From NCBI GenBank assembly GCA_020809705.1, contig CP085829.1:1984001-2048000 (forward strand): DNA of 64,000 nucleotides. The letters run 5' to 3'. This document shows positions 33,649 to 46,008 of this stretch, in pieces. Position 1 is the first letter of the stretch. Each line of letters opens with the position of its first letter. Position numbers and translations under genes: made by a program. Source of the stretch: Calonectria ilicicola. Its lineage: Eukaryota > Ascomycota > Sordariomycetes > Hypocreales > Nectriaceae. The notes under the pieces were generated by a model. It saw only the letters and a program-made list of their open reading frames with translations, did not search any database and had not been told where the DNA came from.

Positions 33649-36522
33649 CGATACACCAACACCCCGCACCCTATTGACGATATTAGACCCCCCGTTATAG
33701 GGCACTCGAGCTAGATCATGTCAAAATCAAACACGAGGGCCGTCGCGAGAGGGCGCGAACACCCTCCAAGACGTCACTTGCAAGTCATGAGGCCAGTGTC
33801 GGGCCATCCCGCGGACCGGGAGTTGCTTGCTTGAACCGATGATTGCCCCGAGTTCACATCTCTCGAAATCTCCGGGGCTTCTGGCCGCGCACAGATGCAC
33901 AGGACTTTGCTAGCGTTGGTAGGGGACGACAAAGAGGGGAGAGGGGAGCCATCAAATCATATTGGCGAGCCGGGGTTGTTGCTGTTGTGCCAGGGCGTCA
34001 ACCTGTGACACCCCCTTCAAGTCCTGCGTGAGAGCCCGAGATCCAAGCATCGAAGCCCATGATGTCACAATCGAAACATGGACACAGGATGAACCCTCCT
34101 TAGATTACCGGCGGTCGGACCTCCTTCTTCAGCCCAGACCATGAAGACTAGTAGCTCTCAGCTCCGCGTCCAACAAGATTGCGGAACATTGAAGGAGCCC
34201 TTTAGGCTTGATCCCTGCTCCAGGGCAGGCCTGGAGCAGGGCATTGGGTTGCTCGTTTTGGGGTAGTCGGCCCGTCAGGGCGCTCTTCTGGCGTCTGTGT
34301 GGGATTGCAACGGCGTGCGCTGCACAGGCCGTTGAGGTGTCATGCCATGTTCTTTGATTTGACATGTTCCAATAAAAGAACGTGGGCTTTTGATGAAGCT
34401 GGAGATTGTGCTCCGGGGTAATTCAGGGATGGGCTTTGATTTGGTGGCTGGACAGGGAAGTGCTGCCTGACACTCGGCCGTAACCACGTTTAATTTGACA
34501 TGCAGCAGGGCTGCGCGTGTTAGTTAGTTGGTATCGGAACGGGGATAGCATCATTTCGTGATATATTGTGTAGGGTAGCTTATAAAAACTGTTATGCTCA
34601 TGTAGTTATAGTTATTTAGAAATCATTTCGAATCCTATCAAGCCGTGGATTAACTCTAGACAAGCTATTCAAACGAACAACTCTTTAAGCGTTTGGGTTC
34701 ACCTCGCCTAGATAGCTTGACTTGTCGAGATGAATGAAAGATTGTCAAGTCAACATCATTAATGGAAACGTTGTCAACTTGTCCCAAACGTCTAGTAGAA
34801 CCAAGCGCAGTTCGACTCGGTATACGGCAAACCCCAAGTTTAGGCTAAAGACGTAAACTAGGCCGCTAAGAGACAGCGAGAGAGCCTAGAATCATGTGTC
34901 TTGGGGACAATGGATAGGCTTTCATTTTCTTTTCAACGGTACCTTGACTGATTTCCGTCAGCATGAACATGTTATTCCAATAATCAACCAACCGTGTTCC
35001 CCCTTTGGGGAAACTTGTATGTAGACTGACTGACGAATTCTCCTTCGTCAATTGCCTGTTGTTCGCTCGTCCGCTCGTTCGAGTTTGAATTCAAAATCGA
35101 TATTGCGTTGGACATCGAAAAAGGGGGAGGAAGATCAACTCTGAACAAAGGCCAATCTTGTTTGTATTACTCCAGTGTAACTAGAAGAAGTAGAGCAATA
35201 ACAAAATCCTGCCTTTCAATGAGTCAGTGGTATTGAACAAGTTTGCCTTGGAAGAATCGGCTCAGCTGCTCACCACCAGCAAAGCCAATCCGTCAAGCTC
35301 ACAACACCCACCACCCCCTTTTCTTTCCGCTTCTCAGCTATTCTTCGGTATTCAATTGCCGCGGCAGTGTCTACTTTCAACGGAAAGTTCCCATTGACGT
35401 ACCCGACCGCCGCCACGGCATCAGCCGCGCCGTGGAGTTGAGATGAAAACAAAGAGTCATGTCGAGGGTCCAAGTCTAGCCTTGGGCAACAAAAGCCACG
35501 CGGCTGAGCAAAGATGAAAGAGCAAGATTGCAAACACGCCTGCATCTAAGCCAACAATGATCACAAGGCAGAAACGGAGCAGAACCAAACCCCTTTCACT
35601 TACGGGGGGACCCTTTCGTTCGTCTGTGTGCCCTTTGCCACCTTCGCCAAGAAGAGAGATGCGCGCGTGTAAGCACTTTTCCAATAACGTTAGACTGCGA
35701 AGCGGCGGGAAGGAAAACTGGTAGGTAGTCTTCCCGCGCTACGGAAGGCGAATGAACCAAGACCAAAGTATGTCTTCCCGAGGGACCTCGAACTGCCAAG
35801 CGGGACGGTGCCAAACTCGATTCGGGAGTTAATGTCAAGCCCTTTCGCAACAATCTCTCGACTTGGCAACGTCCAACTCGTTCTTGTCATTGTCTGCTTC
35901 ATTGCCGGTGGCCGGCAATTCTCGTTCCATGCCATAAACGCCAAGGTGTTAAGCCTCATGGACCCGACATCATGGACAGAGCCAGAGCCGTGGCGTTAAA
36001 GTCTCCGTCCAGCACTGGGACCGCGTTCCGTGTCCACTTACTCATTCTTGCCAGAAAACCCTCTTTTTTTTTATTTTTTAACCCTTTCTCCGCCGAGCTA
36101 TCAGCCTGTCTTCGTGGCCATCGCCAACAACCGAGTCAGGGGGTGGGCGTGTGTGTGAGAGAGAGCCCCGGGACGGCACTATTGCGGGAGCATGGTGCCA
36201 CAGAACCATCCCCAAAGCAACAGACAGTAATGAAAACGGACCCGGACAGAGGACTGGCCTAAGAAAATTGTTAAATCATCATCTGCCTGGTCCCACGAGG
36301 TCGGTCCCGAGGCGCTGGCTGGCGTCTTGATGCTAAGTCGGGTTGAGCTGACGCCGAGATTTCCCAGGACTTGGGGCCGTGCCACCCCTTAATGGAATAG
36401 TTAATGGGAAGTGACGCCAGAACAAGACGTAGAGGGTGTGTAGAAGCTTCTTGGGGCAAGAGAGAGTCGCTGGGGGGAGGGGGCAGGATGACGGGGGATG
36501 GGTTCCTGCGTCAGCCTACAAG

Positions 36523-36550
36523 GCACCGTACCGCACCGCACCGCAACGCA
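36523..36550. repeat. (ACCGC)n pentanucleotide microsatellite
   Basis: About five ACCGC/ACCGT/AACGC units lie in tandem in non-coding DNA. Confidence 0.6.
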
Positions 36551-37504
36551 GCGGACTCAGCTCGGAACCAAGCATCAACATCGTTGATCCGTGAACATAG
36601 AGTTAGGCGGCTCGTTGCGTTGCGTCGCCATCCCGATATTCCCGCCCCCGGAAACAGCATGGCTTCATCTCTCTCTGCTCGATCCCTTCCTTCACTCGCG
36701 CGAACCCTCCGATCGAAAGACCCAAGCTTCGTGCCTTCATCCTAGTTTCCCGCAGGCAAACAATGAAGTCAGCCGACCTATTCTCCTTCCTCCCGCCTCC
36801 CCGTAATCGACGTCTCGCCTCGTCTTATCCCACTAGATGACGGTATTCTCCGAGAAGCGGCCAAGCGGGAATCTGGTCGTCTCTGTCATTGCGGCTTACT
36901 CAAAGACCTGGGGAGATTGGCCAACTTTGCCCCCTCAAGCCTTTGTAATTCTATAGACTGCTATATCCAAAGCCATTTTTGGGCCTCGAAGTTTCCTCTC
37001 CCACGGATCGCCTTCGCCCTCGCCCTGCCTTCGAACGATCGAACAAAAACACACGAGAGACATCATAATAAGAATACGGACGTCGTCATCCACATTCCAG
37101 TGGTGAGGCGCCGTTTGCGGCCGGGACCAACCCTCACCCTGTTCATCCTTTCAAAGGCAGACATGTGGCGCTGCGGAAAGGGCGGGGGCGGCTGGTGATC
37201 TGGGCGAAACTGTGATTTCAAGATTGATCTCGAGATCGCAGGACGGCGGCCCTGTAAAATGGGGGGCGTGTGCTGCTGCGCCAAGGGCTGAGAGCAAAAA
37301 GAGACCTCGCGGGGGGGAAACTCTCTCGTGGCCAAGGTTCAACACGCCCTCGGGCGAGGCTTTCGTGGTTCCCGTGCGTCTGGAGCGTCCCGGCACAACG
37401 GAAAGCGAAAAGAGAGCCCGTGGCGAGAAGCTTCTGTTGGACTTGGACGAAGTCAGAGCAAGGACGAAGGGGGTGAGGAAGTCTCTTTTGTTTGCACCGA
37501 GGAG

Positions 37505-37549
37505 GCGGCGGCGGCGGCGGCAGGGCAAACAAAACCAAACCAAACCAAA
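37505..37549. repeat. (GGC)n then (AACCA)n microsatellites
   Basis: A run of GGC triplets (37505-37520) is followed within about 10 bases by AACCA/AACAA pentamers (37530-37549). No gene overlaps them. Confidence 0.6.
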
Positions 37550-38316
37550 AAACTGGAAAGAAGCCCAAAACGTAGATCGTAGGGGACCGTCAGCACCTGT
37601 AAGCTCGTGCGAGCGCCATGTTCTATACGGAGATGGACCTTGGGCCCGAGAAATCAAACCGTGTTGGTCTCGAGAGGACGAGCTCCTCGTTTCGTGCCTT
37701 GCTTAATCTGCCGTGTCAGTTGCAACGCTCGTAGATAGAAAGAAACAATAAAACAATCCACTGGAGTTAACGGGGAATGACACCGAGACAGCTACACCAC
37801 CAAAGCTCTCGGGGGGCCAGGCATTGCCCGGACTGCTGCTGCGGTCGAAGCAGAGGTTCCTTTAATCTCGTTGCTATTCAAATCTGATTCTCACGATCCA
37901 GATACAGGCGTCACTTCCCCCAGTGGCCCCCGCGTCGTCCCATGCTAGACGTGTCTACGATGCCATCAACTAGAGACAGGTCAGGTCCTTGCTTGTCTAC
38001 ACCGTCATTCTCCATACCACGCCTGAACCCGCATTCCAGCGCCCCAGATATCCGGGATGGGCTCGCCCCCTCTATCGCCAACACCGAGCTCGTTCCTGAG
38101 CGGGGAGGCCCGCCCTGCCATCTCTCTCTCTCTTCTATTTCGTTCGCTCTCCTCGCCCTTCGGGTAGGACCCTTTCCGTCGTTTCCCCCCCCAACCCAAC
38201 CCAACCTCTCTCTGTCTCTGGGGCTGAAATGCACGACGGGGCGTTCTAATAGCAGACGTGTCTGACAGCATGCTCTGGGAGGGTCAACCCTTCATTGTTC
38301 TGCTCTTTGGTTCACG

Positions 38317-38351
38317 CCCCCCCTTTTTGGGGAGGGGAGGGGAGGGAGGGG
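38317..38351 (+). other. C-run/T/G-run hairpin with potential G-quadruplex
   Basis: Seven C and five T precede five G runs separated by single A bases (38329-38351). The sequence could form either a C-G hairpin with a T loop or a four-stranded G structure on the plus strand. It lies in non-coding DNA. Confidence 0.75.
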
Positions 38352-39350
38352 CCGGTGTCTCGAGTCTCTGTTATCTACTACTCCTTGGTGTCCAGGGAGA
38401 AGGGGGCGAAGATGGCAATGGCTACCACAAATTATTGAATTTTAATGCCTTTTGATTTCAATCTTGGGAGATTCGAAATGTGATGTACAAGAGTCGATTG
38501 GACAGCATCAAATAACACTATTGGCAACTGGTTGCGGACGCTTGCGGTCTTTCGTTCGTTCGGTACCCTCACCCCCTTTTTGGGTCTACTTCGCGAAAGG
38601 GACCCAACGTCTCAGCGGCGCCCAACCATGGCCTCTAATTGCTATCTCGGCCGCGGAGGCTCTCTCTCACACGCTTTCCTCTCGCGGGTACCCGTATCCG
38701 CACGGGTGTGGGCGTGTCGCTGGTATCATTGTCCTCCCCCCCCCCTCCCGGGACGTGCGACATTAGGCGCCCATTTCTCTCCTCGACGACGCTGTGCCCG
38801 GGTCTTACAGGATCTAATTGGGGAAATAAACCCCATCACCGGACGGTCAGTTGTCTGGGGGAGCTGGGTGATTCCTTGATTGAAGGGCCTTCCTTTTTCC
38901 TTCTCTCTCCCCAGGCTAAGCTGGACCAAGTCGGATGTAGACAAGTCGGTTCGTCGCACGTACATGGTGGTAAGGTAGTAGACACTGGCACTTACACACA
39001 CCACACACCTTCATCTACACGCCCCCTTTTTTCTGTCTCCGTCTGTGGTTTTCTGGCTGCATTTCGCTCACCGCATCGACACATTGCACAGGATGGCGGG
39101 TAACAGTGCGAGAGGACCATGCTGTTCTGGGAATCACAAGTAGGTCTGGGTACTGCACCCCCGTGAGTTGGTGCGAGTTTGCTCAGCCTGGTGCCCAAAG
39201 GTCAGTGCTGGCAGGACGGCTATTTTAGTGGCATGGGGAAGAATTGGTTGGAAGAGCGAGAGAGGAAGAAAGAGAGGCAGAGAGAGTCTGAGTCCGAGGA
39301 GAAGTAGGATGCGGATGGGCTGTGCGTGTATCGTTGGGTTTAGTTCCCTG

Positions 39351-39430
39351 TGATGGTGACCATGGTGGTGATGATGATGATAATGATGATGATAATAGCG
39401 GTGATATTGGTATTGGTATTGATTGGTATT
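39351..39430. repeat. Compound GAT/ATT/GGTATT repeat
   Basis: Runs of GGT, GAT and AAT triplets pass into GGTATT hexamers. On the minus strand this gives a His/Tyr-rich translated string, explaining spurious open frames there. Confidence 0.7.
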
Positions 39431-40343
39431 GAATACGAATGCGGGCAACAAGAAGCGCCTTGCTGGGACGAGACAATGACAAATACAAGACGATCACAAA
39501 CAGGCAGAGTTCTGTCATGTTTACAACCAAGACCCATGTCCTTGTCTCTTCCCTTCCCTCGACTTGCTGCTCTGCTCCGGGCTCCTCCTCCTCCTCCTCC
39601 TCTTTTTTCCCCACAAAGAATCACACACAACCATGTATCCCCTCGTGCCATGCCGTCTTTGTCCAGACATACATGCAAACCTACACACATCATCCATAAC
39701 TCACATGCAGCTAGCACCCTCATACGTGCAGAAAATAGGGTCCTGTCACCGCTTTCACTTACACTGTACCGGCGGGTACCCTCTCCAGTGAAAAAAAAAA
39801 AAAAATGACTGCCGTTGCTCCTCTTTTTTTTTTTTTTTTTTCAAGTCCCCCTCTTTTACACATCCCAGACTCGGGCTCTGTATGGTCCATTCGATTGTAT
39901 ACTACTCTGCCGGCTATTGCTGTTCCTTCACGCACGCCATGCTACCTTCTGTCATGTTCCCCTCCGAGCGAGCGAGAGAGAGAGTCTCCATCTTGGCGCT
40001 TGTCGAGTTTGCTGCTGCTGCTGCTTCTCCTCTCACTGTAGTAGATACACACACTCACTCTCTCGCACACCCCCCCTCGAATCTAGCAAAGGAAGCCCAA
40101 AACCCAATAACTCCATCCAAGTCCCCAAAGGGCCAAGGGCCCCATCCCTTCGCCCAAGGAAAAAAAAACCTTACCGCCTCCAACACGCCCCCCCTCTCTC
40201 CCCGTGTCCGTCTCTTTTCTCTCCGCTCCATTGTATGTACGTGGTGCGTGTGCATGTGTGTAGTGTAGTATAGTGCAGTGTAGCCTAGTCCTCCTCCTCC
40301 TCCCCTCCCCTCCCCTCGTTTTTTCCGCTCTTCGCCGCCGGAC

Positions 40344-40634
40344 TTATTCCCTCTTGGTAGCGAGGACGTCCTTCTCCGCCGCCGCCGCCGCGCCGGCCTG
40401 CGCCTCGTCCGTGGCACCGTCACGAGCAGCAGCGAACCGTTTTACCTTTTTTTGCGCCCTACGCTCAAAGGCCGTCGTCGTGGAAAGGGAACCACGTTTG
40501 CCTAAATCTGTCGTTCCCACCGAGGCTCTGGTTCTCCCTCGCTCGGAGGATCCCCCCGCGCGTGCGCCAGCGCCCGCAACCGGCCGGTGGTGCCCGTAAG
40601 GCGGCACCCGTGAAGCGGAACCCGTCCCCTCTGC
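40344..40634 (-). CDS. Possible small protein or last exon (unproven)
   Basis: An open frame on the minus strand runs from just after a TGA at about 40635 to a TAA-type stop at 40344. It has no ATG; the only initiator is GTG at 40607. If real, it is the last exon of a longer gene. The second half looks protein-like: SERGRTRASVGTTDLGKRG, then FERRAQKKVKRFAAARDG, then a short Ala/Glu tail ending DVLATKRE. This is a basic, then mixed-charge, composition quite unlike neighbouring translations. Upstream on the same strand (40680-41060 plus) the DNA is purine-rich on plus, that is C/T-rich on minus, as expected for a leftward promoter or leader. A GTGAGC donor-like site lies at about 40636. I cannot name a homologue or an upstream exon. 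Confidence 0.3.
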   Translation of the reverse strand, partial: AEGTGSASRVPPYGHHRPVAGAGARAGGSSERGRTRASVGTTDLGKRGSLSTTTAFERRAQKKVKRFAAARDGATDEAQAGAAAAAEKDVLATKRE

Positions 40635-40956
40635 TCACGCCATCGCGGACTCGGGCTCCTCCCAGCAATAGCCGATTAGTATAGACAGGCAGCCAGCTAG
40701 TAGCAGCCGCAGCAGCGGAAGCACAAGCAAAAGCACAAGCACAAGCACCCAAGGGAGAGCCAGAGAGAGGGGCGTGTACGATCTATAGGATGGGATGGCT
40801 AGCATGGCATCGGGGCATGGACATGGACATGGACTTGAAAGACGGCTAAGTGAGACCCAGTGAGAGGAGATCATCCGCTAGCTGGCCCAGGGCTACCACT
40901 GTTTGAGAGTGTGTTTGCCCTGCCCTGACCCTGAGACGGTGAGCAAGCAAGCAGGA

Positions 40957-40971
40957 GGGAGGGAGGGAGGG
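40957..40971 (+). other. Potential G-quadruplex (GGGA repeat)
   Basis: Four GGG runs are separated by single A bases, a minimal strong G-quadruplex pattern on the plus strand. It lies about 0.35 kb upstream of the doubtful minus-strand open frame. Confidence 0.65.
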
Positions 40972-41260
40972 CCAAGATGGACGGCGAGGGCGGAAACCTG
41001 TCAGCAAGTAGTCCAAAATAAGAAGTAAAAAAAAAAAAAAAGCATAGTCGCGGCGGTGAGGCAACTCGGTAATGTCCTGTGCTGCGTGACCAATAATAAG
41101 AAATCAAAGCGTAGATATGTAGCCGAAGCAAGTGCTTTGTAAACCCGCCGGGAGGTGGGAGGGAGAGACGGTGAGGCAGGGCCATTAAGCAGATTCGATT
41201 TCAGGGGAGGGCCACCATGAATGAGTGAATGGTAATTGCATTGTATTCTGTTGTCTTTTT

Positions 41261-41335
41261 ATTGTATTGTGTTGTATTGTGTTGTATTGTATTGTATTGT
41301 ATTGTATTGTATTGTATTGCGCTGTGCTGTATTGA
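41261..41335. repeat. (ATTGT)n pentanucleotide microsatellite, about 15 units
   Basis: Fifteen ATTGT-type units lie in tandem with a few GTTGT, ATTGC and GCTGT variants. Further degenerate TTGT words precede the array from about 41237. Confidence 0.9.
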
Positions 41336-41626
41336 ATGGTACATGTATATGAAAAAAAAGATAAAGAAAAGAAAAAACTCGTGTTCTGCCAATTCTTTAC
41401 GCCCAGTCTTGCAGTTGTTCTTCACGGGCCTCCATGTCCTGGTCATGATATCCAACCTGCTCGTCATGGGTGCCTGTGCAGTGATCGCCCACCGGCCAAA
41501 TACGGCACTCATATTCCCGTCAGTGCCGTCAACGGCAGCTCCTTGTCGGTCCGGCGTCTAGTTCAAACCTCTGGGAACTCTTCCACTCCCCTCTGGCGCG
41601 CGTAATCTACCGCTAATTACCATGCG

Positions 41627-41648
41627 CCCCCCCTCCCCTCCCCCTCCC
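41627..41648 (-). other. Potential G-quadruplex on the minus strand
   Basis: Four C runs (three to seven long) are separated by single T bases on the plus strand, so the minus strand carries four G runs with one-base loops. A second C-run cluster follows at about 41693-41708. Confidence 0.65.
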
Positions 41649-42906
41649 ACTCTCCTCCTCCGAGAGAGAGAGAGCCCTCGTACGTACCCTTACCCCCCCT
41701 TCCCCTCCCTTCACGCACGCACACACGCCTCGCCTCGCCTCCTCTGGGCTACTCTACGTAACCGTCCGTCCCGTATCATGGTTCGCTAGAAAGGCTAGAA
41801 AGGAGGCTAGCACCAACCCTACCCAGAGCCTGGGCTGGAAGGCGAGCTCACTGATTCGCGGCGTGGCCCTGGGGGTAGCCCGTGAATTCCTGTCACCATT
41901 CCCTGTACACTCCGGAGCACAGGGCCGAGAGTTCGCCGCGTGCAAGTGCGGTACCGCCCAGCACAGTACGGGACGGTACCAGCCAACAGGAGGCGCCTCG
42001 CATCACCATTGCACCATGTGCAAGTCGCCAACTCGCCGCATCTCTCTCTCTCTCTCTCTAACTCTCTTGCATTTCCGTGTGAGCGTGATGACCATTTGCA
42101 ATTACAAGGCTTAGCTCTTTTCCCGCATTTTCAGGTTGGTTTTGCTTTTGCAGCTCGTGTCTCACTGCGTGTTTGTGTCTCGTTACCAATCCCACGAGTC
42201 TTAGCAGGTGTCCATTATAGTTTTGCTTTGTCCAATGGTTTGGATGTGGTCTTTGGGTTTTCGTTTTTTTTTTTTTTTTTTCCCTGGTACTTTCTTTTTT
42301 CTTGTCATTATCGTGGTGTTCCGTGCTCTTTTTACCTTTGGCTTAGTTTTCTTTTTTATTTTGTATTTTTTCTTTCTTTCCCTTCCCTGCCCCCCCCCCC
42401 TTTGTCATCATCGTGATGCTTGGTGTATCCATCATCCGTGTGTAATGTGTGCGTGCGTGCGTGCGAGTGTGTGTGCGTGTGCGTGTGCGTGTGGTGTGGT
42501 CTGCATGTCTCTCCTGTCTGTCTCTCTCAATATGGAAAAGTATGTCAGCTTTTACTTTCAGCCTCAGCCATTCATCTCGATACCATGGACATCTGCAAGA
42601 TCGCATAACTAGCTAATACGATGCTGTTTAAACTAGCTCGCCAATGCAGCACCCAATCTTGTAAACCAATTCATGCCCTCAGCCAGCCTCTGGGGACGGG
42701 GCTAATCCAAACTGCCGCCTGGTGCGTACCTTAGCTCAGTAGATCAGGCTCCATACAAAGTGGGAGTAATATGCATTGCCGATGTTCTGTGTGGTGCTGA
42801 TTGCTTTGCTGGTGGGTGGGATTGTTTAGTGGTGGTTTTTTTTGTTAGTTAGTTGATTAGTTAGTGGTTGATGTTAGTGGTGTTTGGCAGCTGTCGTTCC
42901 CTTTTC

Positions 42907-42928
42907 TTTTTTTTTTTTTTTTTTTTTT
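42907..42928. repeat. Poly(T) tract of about 22 bases
   Basis: This is one of several long T tracts on the plus strand of this region (others at 39824-39841 and 42265-42281), all in non-coding DNA. I see no flanking target-site duplication that would mark a retroposed sequence. Confidence 0.85.
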
Positions 42929-44164
42929 GTTGCTGCTGCTGGCTGTGTGTGCTGGGCTGGGCTGTGGTGCTGCTGCTCTAACACACACACACACACACGC
43001 GGGCGCGCACACACTCAATCTCACTCACTTTTGTCGTCTGTTCTGTCTTGGCTGTCTTTGGAAAACCTACCTTGCCACACACGCACTTCCCACGCCCCCA
43101 ATTATTTTGTGTGCGTGGGCGGCGCGTCATGTGCATCGACCGTCCTGCGGCCGTCCCCGTGCAGCATATCCACTCTGTCCACATTCGAACGTCGAATCGA
43201 CACCAAATCTACATGACCCCGGCCACCATGTCTCCGCCGGACAGGGACCAGCCACCAACACCAACGCCATTCAAGGCCCCCAATTCAATTCACTCTTCCT
43301 GGGCTGCCCTGCCCTGTTCTGTTTCTCGCCCTCGCCCTTCGTTCTGCGTCCTTTCCTTTCTGGTCTCTGATTTTCTACGTCTGACTGATTCTCCAGCCAG
43401 CCCAAAGCTGAAGCTGAGTAAAGTGAGCGTGAGCGTGAGAGAGCCAGAGCCACAGAGAGCACGCCCCCTCTCCTCCTCTCCCCACCGTTTGTCCCCAGAC
43501 GTCAACCAACCAACCAACCCGCCTCCCACTTCAAACTCATACCACACTGCGTGCCCCCCAGCACACAGCATCCAGCAGCGGCAGCACCACCACACGCCAC
43601 ACACACACACATGATAGCATGTGTGCATCGCATCTCCCTCCTCCTACTCCCTCCTCCCATGTGCATACCATACGTAGTACAGCCTCGCTTGCTCATCCTG
43701 CCCCCATGTGGCTGGCTTAAATGGGCAATGCCAATGGATCCAGAAAAACAACAAACCCCGTCCTTTACCTACCTGCCAGGTCGCCATGTGGGTTCGCCCT
43801 ATCCCCTTTTGTGCCTCTCCGCTCTCCGGACTTAGCCCCAAGCCATGGCCGTAGCCCGTAGCCCATCGTCATTGCCATGGGCTTTACCGTGCTAGTGTCG
43901 TGCTACAGGCCCGGTAACCGTAGCCGCATGCTCCTCCTCACACTCCTCCGACGACGACTCCTCCCTCGCTCCATGATCCCAGGGATCCATCAACCAAATG
44001 GCCAACGGCCCACGACCCATAACGGCCCACAGCCCAAAAAGCCATCCCATCCCCATCGTGCCCATGTTCACACCCCGTACAGTCCCCAAACCCTGACATA
44101 TTCAATCAATCGATGCCTGGCCCTTGCTTCCCTCGCCCTCGCCCATGCTCTCGCCCCATTGCCC

Positions 44165-44180
44165 GCACCGCACCGCACCG
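44165..44180. repeat. Short (GCACC)n repeat
   Basis: Three GCACC units lie in tandem, followed some 60 bases on by CCAA/CCAG tetramers (44221-44270). Confidence 0.55.
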
Positions 44181-44340
44181 TGGACCGACGGGACGAGACG
44201 AGCCAAAAAAAACCAAAACCAAAACCAACCAGCCAACCAACCAGCCAGCCAGCCCAGCCAAGCCCAACTGAACTGACGACACCACACAACACATGCCCAC
44301 GTCTCATTTTCAACCAACTCCTCTGACTCCCCAGTTCAGC

Positions 44341-44468
44341 TCAGCCCGGCCCAGCTCAGCCCAGTCCAATCCAATCCAATCCAGCCCAGCCCGTAGCCGT
44401 TAACGCTACTACTGTCTGTCTGTCCCTGTCTTGCCTGTTTCTCAATAGCCAGTCGTCGTTGTCGTAGT

Positions 44469-44500
<32 letters not shown>

Positions 44501-44509
44501 CTGTAGTCA
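44341..44509. repeat. CCAGC/CCAAT pentamers and GTAGTC hexamers
   Basis: The first part (44341-44392) is built of CCAGC, TCAGC and CCAAT five-base units. After 60 bases of unique sequence comes a GTAGTC/GTAGTA run (44455-44509). All of it is non-coding. Confidence 0.75.
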
Positions 44510-46008
44510 TCTCACATACTATGTCTCGTTTGCCTTCCCATGCATCCCATCCCGTCAGCCTCCCGCCTCCCGTCTCTCGCCTCTCGCTCCCAAATTTCCA
44601 ATTCATTCTCCCACTCCCACTCCTTGCTCGTGACTTATTCCTAAATCATTTCAGACCTCACAATCTCTCATATTCCACCAATTTCTTTTTTGTCTGTGTG
44701 CCGTGCGTGCCTCCAAACGTGCCGGGACTCCTCGGGTGACACCTGACACCCTGCCTTTCGCCTGGGGCCCCTCCACACCACCTCCTCTCTAGATCCCTTG
44801 ATCCCTGGCTGCCCTTCTCCCTCCATCCCTGGTGCCCCTGGCCACTATCAACAAACACGTACAGTAGTGCTTGGGGTGCTTCCCAACCTCAAGCCATTCA
44901 TTGGGTATCATTCATCCAAGTCATATGTCAAACAAGAGGGGAACGTGAGAGAAAAAAAGTACGCATTTCCAAACTTCAACTCCAATTGGTATTGAGGGCA
45001 ATAATAGATATGGATATCGGGCATCAAAACGATTGATTATAACAGACATAAACAGTAACCGTTCAAGCGTCAAACTGCCCCCCCAATCAAAGCCTTTCCC
45101 TGCCGTTGCCTTAGCCTTGATTTTCCCGTTCATACCAGCCCGTAACCGTCCTGGGCTCCCATTTCCCAACCAGCCTTTCATCAACACATACCCGCGGAAG
45201 TGGCTGTTAGCCTTCTTCCCTTTTCGCTTGCGCGAGTCGTAATCCTGGTAGATAAGACAGGAAATCTTCCCATAAAGAAAAAAAAAACACAAGCCAATCG
45301 CACCGCACCAAGCCTTCCCACCCACCCATCATCATAATTCTGTAATACTAGCAAAAAAAACATACACACACACACGACCAATCATTAAACCAAAATTTGA
45401 GAAAAAACAAGAACAAGAACAAAGCCGACCAAACTGAAGGCATTGGCAAGAGGAGGGAACATAAAACCATTTGGTGCCGTGAGGCATATCCGTCTTTCTT
45501 GGAAACAAAATGACCGACCGATTATAAAGTTGCAACGGCCTGAAGCAGCTGCTTTTTTTTTGAGACGAATTTTCAACGAGACAGCAGGGGAAGAACATGG
45601 GGAAAGGGGGGAAGAGGGCATACCATGATCAATGCAGATCAGGCAACAGAAAACCAGAGGAAAAAGAAGGCATGATACCGAAGCATGTCGTTTGTTGCCA
45701 AACTGCGTCTTTCTCTAGACCGTGCCCTGCTATTCTGTCTCATCCACTGAGTGTGTGTGTGCGTAAGCCCATCCTCCCATTTTTTCTTTTCAGCTTTTGT
45801 AGAAAAAAAACATAAAACAAAATTTCGAACTCCAGTCGCTCCCTCTTTCTGTCGAGTTGGGGGGAAAAAAAGCAAAAGGGAATTGAAAACGCATCGTCAT
45901 CTCGTCGGTGGCCAGCCATCGGAATCCGTGCGGCTCATAAATTAAATCATAGAGCCTCGACTCGTCGCTTTGACCTGTCCGGCAGGGTCAATTCCTCCTC
46001 GGGGTTCG

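Larger units (their letters stand above)
31216..46008. other. 14.8-kb gene-poor region rich in simple repeats
   Basis: Between the F-box gene and the solitary transcription factor I find no multi-exon gene model. The stretch holds A/T-rich patches (32150-32280, 32700-32760, 34540-34640), long poly(T) runs (39824-39841, 42907-42928), many five-base and three-base repeats, G-run clusters, and blocks where the plus strand is strongly C/T-rich (37900-38900, 39500-40340, 43040-44850). One short minus-strand open frame near 40.5 kb is the only coding candidate. Confidence 0.6.

Noticed and set aside
42721..42790. tRNA A-box-like word (TTAGCTCAGTAG)
   Set aside because: No B box or foldable cloverleaf downstream.
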